From Tistlia consotensis USBA 355 (GTDB lineage Bacteria; Pseudomonadota; Alphaproteobacteria; Kiloniellales; DSM-21159): a stretch of 64,000 bases of DNA. Below, piece after piece: positions 40,505 to 48,423 of the stretch. The stretch covers positions 1 through 64,000 of the forward strand of contig NZ_FWZX01000019.1 of assembly GCF_900177295.1 (NCBI RefSeq). The letters are read 5' to 3'. Each line of letters opens with the position of its first letter. Position 1 is the first letter of the stretch. Under the pieces are notes generated by a model. That model searched no databases. It worked only from the letters and a program-made list of their open reading frames with translations, and was not told the origin of the DNA. The translations under genes were made by a program, and so were the position numbers.

Positions 40505-42084
40505 AGGCCTTCGCCGCGCTGCTCGACCGGCTGGTCTACACGCCGCAGCGCAACGGCAAGCTGCGCCTGCTGGTCGACTACTTCCGCCACGCCCCCGACC
40601 CCGACCGCGGCTGGGCCCTGGCGGCGCTCAGCGACGGCCTCGACCTCAAGGGCGCGAAGCCGGCCCTGGTCCGCGCCCTGGTCGAGGAGCGCACGGACCC
40701 GGTGTTGTTCCGCTGGTCCTACGACTACGTCGGCGACCTCGCCGAGACCGTGGCGCTGATCTGGCCGGAGCGGCCGGGCGCCAACCGGCCGCCGGCCCTG
40801 GGCGAGGTCGTGGAGGCGCTGCGCGCCGCCGGGCGCGGCGAGGTGCCGGCCCTGCTGGCCCGCTGGCTCGACGCGCTCGACCCGACCGAGCGCTGGGCGC
40901 TGCTCAAGCTGATCACCGGCGGCCTCAGGGTCGGCGTCTCGGCGCGCCTCGCCAAGACGGCGGTCGCCGCGTTCGGCGACAGGCCGGTCGAGGAGGTCGA
41001 GGAGCTGTGGCACGGCCTGGCGCCGCCCTACGGCGCGCTCTTCGCCTGGCTGGAGGGCCGGGGCGCCAAGCCCGAGCTGGGCGAGGCCGCCGCCTTCCGG
41101 CCGCTGATGCTGGCCACGCCCCTGGAGGAGAGCGAGGTCGAGGCGCTGCCCTTCGAGGAGTACCTCGCCGAATGGAAGTGGGACGGCATCCGGGTCCAGC
41201 TGGTCGCGCGCGGCGGCGAGACGCGCCTGTTCAGCCGCACCGGCGACGACATCGGCGGCGCCTTCCCCGACATCCTGGAGGCGGTCGACTTCGAGGCGAC
41301 GCTGGACGGCGAGCTGCTGGTGCTGCGGGACGGCCCGGAGGGCGGCGAGGTCGCGCCCTTCAACGACCTGCAGCAGCGGCTCAACCGCAAGACCGTGACG
41401 GCGAAGCTGCTGCAGCGGCACCCGGCCCACCTCCGGCTCTACGACATCCTGTTCGAGGGCAGGGAGGACCTGCGCAGCCTGCCTCTGCTGCCGCGCCGGG
41501 CGCGGCTGGAGGCCTTCGTCGCGCGCGAGAAGCCGCGGCGCATGGACCTCTCGCCGCTGGTCGATTTCGCCTCGATGTCGGAGCTCGAGGCGCTGCGGGC
41601 GGCGGCGCGCGAGAACGGCATCGAGGGGCTGATGCTGAAGCGCAAGGACAGCCCCTACCTCGCCGGCCGGCCCAAGGGGCCCTGGTACAAGTGGAAGCGC
41701 GACCCGCTGGTGCTCGACTGCGTACTGATGTACGCCCAGCGCGGCCACGGCAAGCGCAGCTCCTTCTATTCCGACTACACCTTCGGCGCCTGGACCCCGG
41801 AGGACGAGCTGGTGCCGGTCGGCAAGGCCTACTTCGGCTTCACCGACGAGGAGCTGAAGCGGCTCGACAAGTGGGTGCGCGACCACACCACCGAGCGCTT
41901 CGGGCCCGTGCGCGCGGTTGAGCCGGGGCTGGTGCTGGAGGTTGCCTTCGACGCCGTGCAGCGCTCGACCCGCCACAAGTCGGGCCTGGCCCTGCGCTTC
42001 CCCCGGGTCAGCCGGATCCGCTGGGACAAGCCGGCCCACGAGGCCGACCGCGTCGAGACCCTGGAGGCGCTGGTCGAGGGGTAG
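40501..42084 (+). CDS. ATP-dependent DNA ligase (Lhr/Exo-associated)
   Basis: A 527-residue ATP-dependent ligase. The adenylated lysine is K226 in EWKWDGIR (KxDG). Motif III is near LFSRTGDDIGGAFPDI, motif IV near IEGLMLKRKDSPYLAGRPKG and motif V WYKWKRD. An N-terminal DNA-binding domain occupies about residues 1-200 and a C-terminal OB fold the last 120. It seals nicks in the repair pathway with the exonuclease just upstream (GTG start overlapping its stop). The other two members, lhr and pdeM, lie nearby on the opposite strand. Confidence 0.93.
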   Translation: MKAFAALLDRLVYTPQRNGKLRLLVDYFRHAPDPDRGWALAALSDGLDLKGAKPALVRALVEERTDPVLFRWSYDYVGDLAETVALIWPERPGANRPPALGEVVEALRAAGRGEVPALLARWLDALDPTERWALLKLITGGLRVGVSARLAKTAVAAFGDRPVEEVEELWHGLAPPYGALFAWLEGRGAKPELGEAAAFRPLMLATPLEESEVEALPFEEYLAEWKWDGIRVQLVARGGETRLFSRTGDDIGGAFPDILEAVDFEATLDGELLVLRDGPEGGEVAPFNDLQQRLNRKTVTAKLLQRHPAHLRLYDILFEGREDLRSLPLLPRRARLEAFVAREKPRRMDLSPLVDFASMSELEALRAAARENGIEGLMLKRKDSPYLAGRPKGPWYKWKRDPLVLDCVLMYAQRGHGKRSSFYSDYTFGAWTPEDELVPVGKAYFGFTDEELKRLDKWVRDHTTERFGPVRAVEPGLVLEVAFDAVQRSTRHKSGLALRFPRVSRIRWDKPAHEADRVETLEALVEG

Positions 42085-42192
42085 GGCGGTCGGGGCTACT
42101 GCCGCGTCCGGGCCGTCACCCGGCTGGGTTGTCTTTCTTGGGTTCGGCGTATAGGGCTCTATGCTGGCGATCTCATGCGCTCGGGAAGAGAC

Positions 42193-42744
42193 ATGTCACC
42201 TTGGGCAGCGCTGGTCTGGTTCCTGGCATCGATCGTCGTTGCCGCCTTTTCTGCCCTCATTCTTATCGTGGCTGTCCAGAAGGAAGGCATCCTGTTTCTT
42301 CGAGGCATCGAGGTAACGGGTAAGGTGCAGGAAGCGAGACAGGGCGAATGCCGCTTGAGCAGCAGACGCGACTGTTATTCGGTGATCGTGTCTTCTCAAG
42401 GCACGAGGCGGTCATTTGACCTTCGTCGAGAGATCGCTGTCGGTGAGCCGCTGACCTTTACCTATGATCCGGAAAACACTGAGCGAAATAGGGTTGGTGG
42501 CCGGCCGGGCATCTTTCCCATGGTTATGGTCGGGTTGTTGCTTATTCCGACGTTCTTCGCGGGCATCGCCGCGATGATAAATTCCGTTGCTGCTGTCGTC
42601 GGTCCTCAACTTCATCGAGGAAGGCTCATCCTGCGGCAGCGCGGGCGCAGAGGGGGAATCAGCCTTAAGGCGGTCAAGCGCTTCCAGAAGTTGATTCGTC
42701 GCGTGCGCCGAACCACACCGTTCGAAGTTGGGCCGGAGTCCTGA
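42193..42744 (+). CDS. Uncharacterised membrane protein (DUF3592-like)
   Basis: A 183-residue protein with two membrane segments (WAALVWFLASIVVAAFSALI and a second at about residues 107-135) flanking a small beta-rich loop: GIEVTGKVQEARQGECR to GEPLTFTYDPENTERNRVGG. This order is that of DUF3592-type proteins. The ATG at 42193 follows GGAAGAG; an ATG at 42175 is also in frame. Its base composition is clearly less GC-rich than its neighbours, which suggests transfer. The 244 bp after it hold no gene I can support. Confidence 0.65.
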   Translation: MSPWAALVWFLASIVVAAFSALILIVAVQKEGILFLRGIEVTGKVQEARQGECRLSSRRDCYSVIVSSQGTRRSFDLRREIAVGEPLTFTYDPENTERNRVGGRPGIFPMVMVGLLLIPTFFAGIAAMINSVAAVVGPQLHRGRLILRQRGRRGGISLKAVKRFQKLIRRVRRTTPFEVGPES

Positions 42745-42988
42745 TTTCCAGAAGGCCCGGCCGACGCCCCGCCGCATTTGAGCGTGGTTGCCGGCAGGCG
42801 CGGAGGAGATGCGCACTCAGTTGCGGCGCAATCATCGGACTCACTGCCGCCTCGAGGGAGACGGAGCGGCAGATGAAGGGATGGCCGACGAAACGAGGCT
42901 CGGCGCTTTGGGCCGCCATTCCTGAAATCCCCTTTGCCGTGATGTGTCAATCCGGGGAGAGTGCCTCCGAACCTACGAGGTGATCCCG

Positions 42989-44311
42989 ATGACCGCACTC
43001 GCTCCCCGCCCCTGGCTGCCCGCCGTCGCCGCCGAGCGCGTCGGCGCCATCGCCGAGGCCACCGCCGCGGCCTCGTCCGAGGCGATCGCCGGCCGCCTCG
43101 ACGCGCTGGTCGAGGAGAACCGCCGGATCCACGAGCGCGACTGCTTCAACCTCAATCCGGCGACCAACGTGATGAACCCGGCCGCGGAGCGGATGCTGGC
43201 CAGCGGCCTCGGCAGCCGGCCTTCGCTCGGCTATCCGGGCGACAAGTACGAGATGGGGCTGGAGGCGATCGAGGAGATCGAGGTCATCGCCGCCGAGCTC
43301 GCCGCGGAGGTGTTCCGCGCCAGCCATGCCGAGATCCGCGTCGGTTCCGGCGCGCTGGCCAACCTCTACGCCTTCATGGCGACGACCCGGCCGGGCGACG
43401 TCATCATCGCGCCGCCGCCGGAGATCGGTGGCCACGTCACCCACCACCTCGCGGGCTGTGCCGGGCTCTACGGCCTGACCATCCATCCGGCGCCGGTCGA
43501 CGCCGAGGGCTACACCCTGGACCTGGCAGGCCTGCGCGAGCTGGCGCTCAGGGTGCGGCCGACGCTGATCACGGTCGGCGGCAGCCTCAACCTGTTCCAG
43601 CACCCGGTCGCCGGGGTCCGCGCCGTCGCGGACGAGGTCGGCGCGCGGGTGCTGTTCGACGCGGCGCACCAGTGCGGGATGATCGCCGGCGGCGTCTTCG
43701 CCGACCCGCTCGCCGAGGGCGCGCAGCTGATGACGATGAGCACCTACAAGAGCCTCGGCGGCCCGGCCGGCGGCCTCATCGTGACCAACGACGCCGGCCT
43801 CGCCCGGCGCCTGGAGGAGATCGCCTTTCCCGGCCTGACGGCGAACTTCGACGTCGCCAAGTCCGCGGCCCTCGCCGTCACGCTGCTCGACTGGCGCGAG
43901 TACGGTGCCGCCTATGCCCGGGCCATGGCCGGGACCGCGAAGGCCCTGGCCGGGGCGCTGGCGGCGGAGGGGCTGCCGGTCTTCGCCGCCGGGCGCGGCT
44001 TCACCGCCTCGCACCAGTTCGCCCTCGAGGCGGCCGGCTTCGGCGGCGGCCAGGCGGCCTCGAGGAAGCTCCGCAAGGCCGGCTTCCTGGCCTGTGGCAT
44101 CGGCCTGCCGGGTGCCCCGGTCGAGGGCGACCTGAACGGCCTGCGCCTCGGCACCCCCGAGCTGGTCCGCTGGGGCATGACGGTGGCCGACATGGCGCCG
44201 CTCGCGCGCCTGATCGCCGAGGCGCTGCGCGCCAACGCGCCCGAGGCGATGGCGCCGCGCGTCGCCGAGTGGCGGCGCGGCTTCGACCGGCTGCACTACG
44301 TCAGGGCATGA
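42989..44311 (+). CDS. PLP-dependent serine hydroxymethyltransferase-like enzyme
   Basis: A 440-residue fold-type I PLP enzyme starting at ATG 42989 after GAGGTG. Landmarks: NPATNVMNPAAERMLASGLG, GYPGDKYEMGLEAIEEIEVI, RVGSGALANLYAFMATTRPG, LFDAAHQCGMIAGG (D224 and H227 contact PLP) and STYKSLGGPAGG with the PLP lysine K254. This is the SHMT pattern, but it departs from GlyA in several active-site blocks. It is more likely a relative acting on hydroxy-amino acids (threonine/beta-hydroxy aldol type or alpha-methylserine type). It could not be assigned more closely. It stands alone, convergent with an MFS gene. Confidence 0.8.
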   Translation: MTALAPRPWLPAVAAERVGAIAEATAAASSEAIAGRLDALVEENRRIHERDCFNLNPATNVMNPAAERMLASGLGSRPSLGYPGDKYEMGLEAIEEIEVIAAELAAEVFRASHAEIRVGSGALANLYAFMATTRPGDVIIAPPPEIGGHVTHHLAGCAGLYGLTIHPAPVDAEGYTLDLAGLRELALRVRPTLITVGGSLNLFQHPVAGVRAVADEVGARVLFDAAHQCGMIAGGVFADPLAEGAQLMTMSTYKSLGGPAGGLIVTNDAGLARRLEEIAFPGLTANFDVAKSAALAVTLLDWREYGAAYARAMAGTAKALAGALAAEGLPVFAAGRGFTASHQFALEAAGFGGGQAASRKLRKAGFLACGIGLPGAPVEGDLNGLRLGTPELVRWGMTVADMAPLARLIAEALRANAPEAMAPRVAEWRRGFDRLHYVRA

Positions 44312-44344
44312 GCGCCCGACCGCGCGGGGCGGCGGCCCGCGCCG

Positions 44345-45568
44345 TCACGAGCCGGAGGCGATCGACAGCGACCGGATCCGGCCGGACTGCAGGAGCGCCA
44401 GGCAGAGCAGCGCCGAGCCGCAGGCGAGCATGACCGGCTGGATCTCGAAGGCATCGGCGAGCAGGGCCAGGCCGACCCCGCTGACCGGGGCGACGAGGCC
44501 GAGATTGGTGTAGGCCGTCAGCACGCCGCGCCGGGCCGGATGCGGGCTGTGGGACTGCAGCACGGCCAGCACGACGGCGGCCGGATAGGCGAGCAGGAAG
44601 CCCAGGAGGCCGAGCAGGAGCGGAACGACGGCCGGGGAGGGGCTGGCCTGGTCGAGGTAGAGGCCCAGCAGGATCAGCAGCAGGGCCTGGCCCAGCAGCG
44701 AGAGCAGCATCAGGCGGTGGAGCGCCATGCGCTGGCCGAGCGCCTCGGCCAGCGGCACCAGCAGCAGGCCGCCGACCAGCAGCGAGGCCGTCAGGGCGCC
44801 GAGCGCGCTCGCGCTGCTGCCGAGCTTCTGCGCGATGTCCGGCAGCAGGCGGTGCACCGGTGCCGCGAAGACGTTGAAGGCGACGAAGATCACGGCCGCC
44901 GACCGCATGGCCGGATTGCGCCGGATCGCCGCCAGTCCCGACCACAGCAGCCGGCCCTGTCCGGCCTCGGGGCTCGGTCCGCCGGTCGGGCCGTGCACCG
45001 CGGGCAGGCGTATCGAGAGGGCGGCGGCGAGGGCCGGCAGCAGCGTCAGCAGCGGCACCGCGAAGGCGACGGCGATGCCGTAGCGATCGACGATCAGCCC
45101 GCCGGCGAGGGCGCCGAGGGCCCGGCCCAGCCCGGTCAGGCCCTTCGGCAGGGCCTGGCCGTGAACCGCCCGGTCCTGCCGCGCGACCGCGTGGCGCAGC
45201 GACAGGCTGGCCGGCATGCCGACGCTGCTGATCGCGCCGTGCAGGGCGTAGAGCGCGAGCAGCCCGTCGCGCGTCAGGTCCTGCCCGAAGGCCAGCAGCG
45301 CTATCGTGGCCGAGACCGCCCCGTGGCAGAGGATGGCGGCGGCGACGACCCCGCGGGCGTCGAGACGCTCGGCCAGCGCGTTGCTGCGCAGGACCAGGCT
45401 GCAGCCCGCCAGGGCCAGGGCGTGCGCCGCGACCAGCAGGGCCGCCGGGTGCAGGTCGCCGGTGTCCAGGTAGAGGAAGTAGATGGCGGCGAGCAGCTGC
45501 GTCCCGCGGCCGAAGGCCGCGAGGAAGACGCAGCAGAGATAGCGGGCCTGGTTTCCCAAGAGCTGCAT
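44345..45568 (-). CDS. MFS-family transporter
   Basis: A 407-residue protein with twelve predicted helices, starting at ATG 45568 (MQLLGNQARYLCCVFLAAFG). The loop between helices 2 and 3 reads RSNALAERLDARGVV, and a large central loop separates two six-helix halves (PAVHGPTGGPSPEAGQGRLL). It is typical of MFS exporters of the drug/metabolite type. No substrate can be inferred. It converges on the SHMT-like gene. Confidence 0.85.
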   Translation of the reverse strand: MQLLGNQARYLCCVFLAAFGRGTQLLAAIYFLYLDTGDLHPAALLVAAHALALAGCSLVLRSNALAERLDARGVVAAAILCHGAVSATIALLAFGQDLTRDGLLALYALHGAISSVGMPASLSLRHAVARQDRAVHGQALPKGLTGLGRALGALAGGLIVDRYGIAVAFAVPLLTLLPALAAALSIRLPAVHGPTGGPSPEAGQGRLLWSGLAAIRRNPAMRSAAVIFVAFNVFAAPVHRLLPDIAQKLGSSASALGALTASLLVGGLLLVPLAEALGQRMALHRLMLLSLLGQALLLILLGLYLDQASPSPAVVPLLLGLLGFLLAYPAAVVLAVLQSHSPHPARRGVLTAYTNLGLVAPVSGVGLALLADAFEIQPVMLACGSALLCLALLQSGRIRSLSIASGS

Positions 45569-45797
45569 CGAGACGGCCCGTTCGGCTTCCTGTCGTGCGG
45601 GTCTCCGGCGCCGGAGAGAGAGCCCGGTATGCCCCGGCGGGCCGGCTGCGGCCAAGCCAAAGATCGCCGGCGGCTTCGGGAGCCGCGGCACCGCCCGGTC
45701 CGCTGCCGGGGCGACGCGGACCGGCAGGCTGACAAGAAGAAGGGGGCGGGGCCTGCCGGCCCCACCCCCTGTCGGGAGGTTCGAGCTGCTCGGCCGC

Positions 45798-46598
45798 TCA
45801 GGCGGTGGCGCCGGCGACCTTGCCGCCGGACGCCGTCTTGCGGCCCGGAGTGCGCGAGGTCTTCCGCATGTCCTTGCGGATGTGCCTGGTGCCATAGCCG
45901 TTGAACAGCGTGCCGATCAGGCCGCGGTCGAGGTCCGAGGTGCCCATCAGCCAGTCGGCGATCGGGAAGGTCAGGTTCATGTTCCGCTCCATCATCAGCG
46001 ACTGGTCGTGATGGGCGGTGTGGTGGCGCCGGTTGGTGTTGACCAGCGGGCACCAGCGCACGAAGGCGTTCTCCTCGACGTGGCAGCAGAAGTGCATGAA
46101 CTCGTAGATCATGTACATCGAGGTCGTCGTGCACATGACCAGCCAGCCGACGTTCGGCGACAGCAGCCAGGCCGCGACCAGGGCGCCCGGGATCGACATC
46201 AGGATGAAGGTCACCAGGGCGTAGGGCGGGAAGAAGGTGACGCGCCAGTCGTGCGAGTCGGCGAAGCGCATCTCGCTGTCGGTGAAGAACTGGTGGTGCA
46301 TCAGGGTGTGGCGCGTGTAGATCGCGCGCAGGCCCGGGAAGCGCAGCGGCCGGTGCATCACGTGGCGGTGCAGGAACCACTCGAAGAAGTTGCAGGCCAG
46401 GAAGACCAGCGGGATCGCCAGCCACTCCCACCAGACGACGTCGGCGATGTTCGAGACGTAGATGTAGAGGGCGGCCGCGCCGATCGCGTAGATCACCAGG
46501 ACGTGGAGCCAGCCGTTGTACCAGCCGGCGATCCGCTCGCGGTACTGCGCCCGGTAGCTGCGCTGGCGGTCGCTCATCGGGGACTGGGCAAGTTCCAT
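45798..46598 (-). CDS. Fatty acid hydroxylase superfamily (sterol desaturase-like) membrane protein
   Basis: A 266-residue di-iron membrane oxygenase. The histidine boxes are all present: EWFLHRHVMHRP, RHTLMHHQFF, HFCCH and NRRHHTAHHDQS. Four hydrophobic segments place the boxes on the cytoplasmic side. Such enzymes hydroxylate or desaturate lipids or carotenoid-like compounds. The start is ATG 46598. A TGATATATCA palindrome 64 bp upstream also occurs upstream of the PanB-like gene, suggesting shared control. The C-terminal 35 residues are Lys/Arg/Ser-rich and look added. Confidence 0.85.
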   Translation of the reverse strand: MELAQSPMSDRQRSYRAQYRERIAGWYNGWLHVLVIYAIGAAALYIYVSNIADVVWWEWLAIPLVFLACNFFEWFLHRHVMHRPLRFPGLRAIYTRHTLMHHQFFTDSEMRFADSHDWRVTFFPPYALVTFILMSIPGALVAAWLLSPNVGWLVMCTTTSMYMIYEFMHFCCHVEENAFVRWCPLVNTNRRHHTAHHDQSLMMERNMNLTFPIADWLMGTSDLDRGLIGTLFNGYGTRHIRKDMRKTSRTPGRKTASGGKVAGATA

Positions 46599-46661
46599 CG
46601 CGAGACACCTCTCTCTAGCGTCGTTGCGTCGGGCCACCTGGGCAGCCTGACGGGTCTCTAC

Positions 46662-46671
46662 TGATATATCA
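46662..46671. promoter_or_regulatory. TGATATATCA palindrome upstream of the hydroxylase gene
   Basis: A perfect 10-bp palindrome in an AT-rich island, identical with its flanks (ACTGATATATCAA) to the site at 47741-47750. Likely an operator or promoter element shared by the two genes; the GntR-family regulator at 49.5 kb is a candidate binder. Confidence 0.5.
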
Positions 46672-46723
46672 ACAATAGATCAGCCGCGTGCCTGTGTCAA
46701 ATCGCGCAAGGGGTGCTCCCCCG

Positions 46724-46823
46724 ATGGCTTCGTCCTGAGCTTGTCGAAGGGCGAAGCCATTCGGTCACCGCCCGTGCCGATTTCGCTCCACCCTTCGACA
46801 GGCTCAGGATGAAGCGAATGGAA
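46724..46823. repeat. Inverted dispersed repeat (CCTTCGACAGGCTCAGGATGA type)
   Basis: Two facing copies of the element TCCTGAGC.TGTCGAAGGG, one starting near 46732 and its reverse complement near 46791, lie between the hydroxylase and PanB-like genes. The same element occurs as a facing pair at about 57.0 kb. It is a common dispersed intergenic repeat in proteobacteria. Confidence 0.75.
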
Positions 46824-46837
46824 GCGTCCCGCGGCCC

Positions 46838-47707
46838 TCAGACCTGCCGGCGCTTCTCGATCAGCGCCTGGAACTCCTCGAGCACGCCCTCCTTGACGCC
46901 GTAGCTGTGGTCGTCGTCGGGGAAGGAGCCTTCCTTGACCTCCTTGACGTACTGCTTGAGGCCGCCGACCGCGACCTCGGTCAGGTTGGCGTAGCGCTTG
47001 GTGAACTTCGGCTTGAAGTCGGTGAACACGCCCAGCAGGTCGTAGCTCAGGAGGATCTGGCCGTCGGTGCCGGCGCCGGCGCCGATGCCGATGGTCGGGA
47101 TCTCCAGCTGCTCGGAGATGACCCTGGCGATCGGCGCGGGCACGGCCTCGAACTCCAGCATGAAGCAGCCGGCGTCCTGGATTGCGAGGGCGTCCTCCAG
47201 GATCTTCATCGCTGCCTCGGCGGTGCGGCCCTGGATCTTGAAGCCGCCGAACATCGCGATGGTGTGCGGCGTCAGGCCGATGTGCGAGGCGGTCGGGATG
47301 CCGGCGTCGACCAGGGCCTTGAGGATCTGCGCCTGGCTCTTGCCGCCCTGCGGCTTGACGGCGTCGCAGTCGGCCTCCTGCATGAAGCGGGTCGCGTTGG
47401 CCAGCGCCCGCTCGACCGTGTTGTAGCTCTGGTAGGGCATGCAGCCGAGCACGAAGGTCTCGGGCGCGCCGCGCCGCACCGCCAGGGCGTGCATCACCAT
47501 CATGTCCATGGTCGCCGGGATCGTGCTCTTGTGGCCGTGCGCGACCATGGCGAGGCTGTCGCCGACGACGCAGACGTCGACCCCGGCCATCTCGGCCCAG
47601 CGCGCCGAGGTGTAGTCCGGCACCGAGGTGTAGACCATCTTCTCGCCGGTCCGCTTCGACTCGCGGATCTCGGTGATGGTGCGCTTCTTCTTCTCGCCAT
47701 CGGCCAC
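46838..47707 (-). CDS. PanB-like (ketopantoate hydroxymethyltransferase family) protein with altered metal ligands
   Basis: A 289-residue protein starting at GTG 47707 after AGGGAGG. It aligns over its whole length with PanB (VVGDSLAMVAHGHKSTIPAT, HIGLTPHTIAMFGGFKIQGR, PTIGIGAGAGTDGQILLSYD). Canonical PanB makes ketopantoate for pantothenate and CoA. Against E. coli PanB, metal ligand D45 is kept (D50), but D84 is Cys (C89 in VLGCMPY) and E114 is Gln (Q120 in VKPQGG). K112 (K118) and E181 (E187) are kept. Two of three metal-binding acids are therefore gone, so it may not be a true PanB and could act on another substrate. No panC is nearby. A TGATATATCA box lies upstream. Confidence 0.85.
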   Translation of the reverse strand: MADGEKKKRTITEIRESKRTGEKMVYTSVPDYTSARWAEMAGVDVCVVGDSLAMVAHGHKSTIPATMDMMVMHALAVRRGAPETFVLGCMPYQSYNTVERALANATRFMQEADCDAVKPQGGKSQAQILKALVDAGIPTASHIGLTPHTIAMFGGFKIQGRTAEAAMKILEDALAIQDAGCFMLEFEAVPAPIARVISEQLEIPTIGIGAGAGTDGQILLSYDLLGVFTDFKPKFTKRYANLTEVAVGGLKQYVKEVKEGSFPDDDHSYGVKEGVLEEFQALIEKRRQV

Positions 47708-47740
47708 GGTTCGCCTCCCTTGCCCCTGCTGATGCGTCAC

Positions 47741-47750
47741 TGATATATCA
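47741..47750. promoter_or_regulatory. TGATATATCA palindrome upstream of the PanB-like gene
   Basis: Perfect palindrome 34 bp before the PanB-like start codon, with the same flanks as the site at 46662-46671. A degenerate copy (AATATATCA, 50406-50414) lies between the GntR gene and the TRAP operon. Confidence 0.5.
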
Positions 47751-47834
47751 ACCCTGCTTAATGCCGCCGGCCGGCCGCGGTCAAGCGCACGACGGCCGGA
47801 CCGCGCGGCGGACGAAGGGGGAAGCGACGCGCCC

Positions 47835-48209
47835 GTGAGCCTGGATTCGCTCGACATCGCCGCGCTCGGCCTGTTCGCCGCCGGGGTCGCCGTCCTGGCC
47901 GCGGCCCTGGTGCTGCTCGGCGGTTTCCTGCCGCTCGCTGCCCGCACGCCGGCGCAGCGCGGGCCCCTGGCCGACGCGCTGCTGCTGCTCGCGCTGCTGG
48001 CGGTCCTGCTGCTCGGGCTCGGCGCCCTGCGCTTCGCGCTCGACCGTCTCGCCCTGGCCCCGGCGGTGATCGCCGGCGGCCTGGCGCTGCTGGCCGGGCC
48101 GCTCCTGTTCCAGCTCTTGCCCGCGGGCCTGCGCAACGGCCGGCCCGGCCTGCTGCTGGTGCTGCTCGCCGGCGGCGCCCTGGCCGCGGCGCTCAACCAG
48201 GTCCTATGA
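47835..48209 (+). CDS. Small hydrophobic membrane protein
   Basis: A 124-residue Leu/Ala-rich protein starting at GTG 47835, with four predicted membrane helices and short loops (ARTPAQRGPLADALL, RNGRPGL). It matches no family that I recognise. It is followed after 25 bp by another small membrane protein, so the two are likely co-transcribed. Divergent from the PanB-like gene. Confidence 0.6.
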   Translation: MSLDSLDIAALGLFAAGVAVLAAALVLLGGFLPLAARTPAQRGPLADALLLLALLAVLLLGLGALRFALDRLALAPAVIAGGLALLAGPLLFQLLPAGLRNGRPGLLLVLLAGGALAAALNQVL

Positions 48210-48234
48210 TCGCGTTCAGGAAGGGAGCCTCGCC

Positions 48235-48423
48235 ATGCCGACGCACATCAAGCTGATCCTCTCGGCCATCGTCGTCCTCGTCGCCGCCTTCGCCGGCTGG
48301 TGGCAGCTCGGCCTCGGCCACCAGGGCCCGGGCTACGTCGCCTGGGGCCTCGGCGCCTTCATGATCTTCGCCCTCTGGGTCTTCCCCGAGGCCAAGGGCC
48401 AGAAGCAGAAGGGCGAGCGCTGA
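48235..48423 (+). CDS. Small two-helix membrane protein
   Basis: A 62-residue protein with two membrane helices (LILSAIVVLVAAFAGWW and YVAWGLGAFMIFALWVFPEA) and a Lys-rich tail. ATG 48235 follows AGGAAGGGAG. No family recognised. Its stop codon overlaps the probable start of the GlxA/AraC-type regulator gene. Confidence 0.65.
   Translation: MPTHIKLILSAIVVLVAAFAGWWQLGLGHQGPGYVAWGLGAFMIFALWVFPEAKGQKQKGER

Noticed and set aside
42745-42988. Possible glycine or SAM riboswitch upstream of the SHMT-like gene
   Set aside because: I could not match the conserved cores of either class; only short GGAG/CCTCC complementarity is visible.
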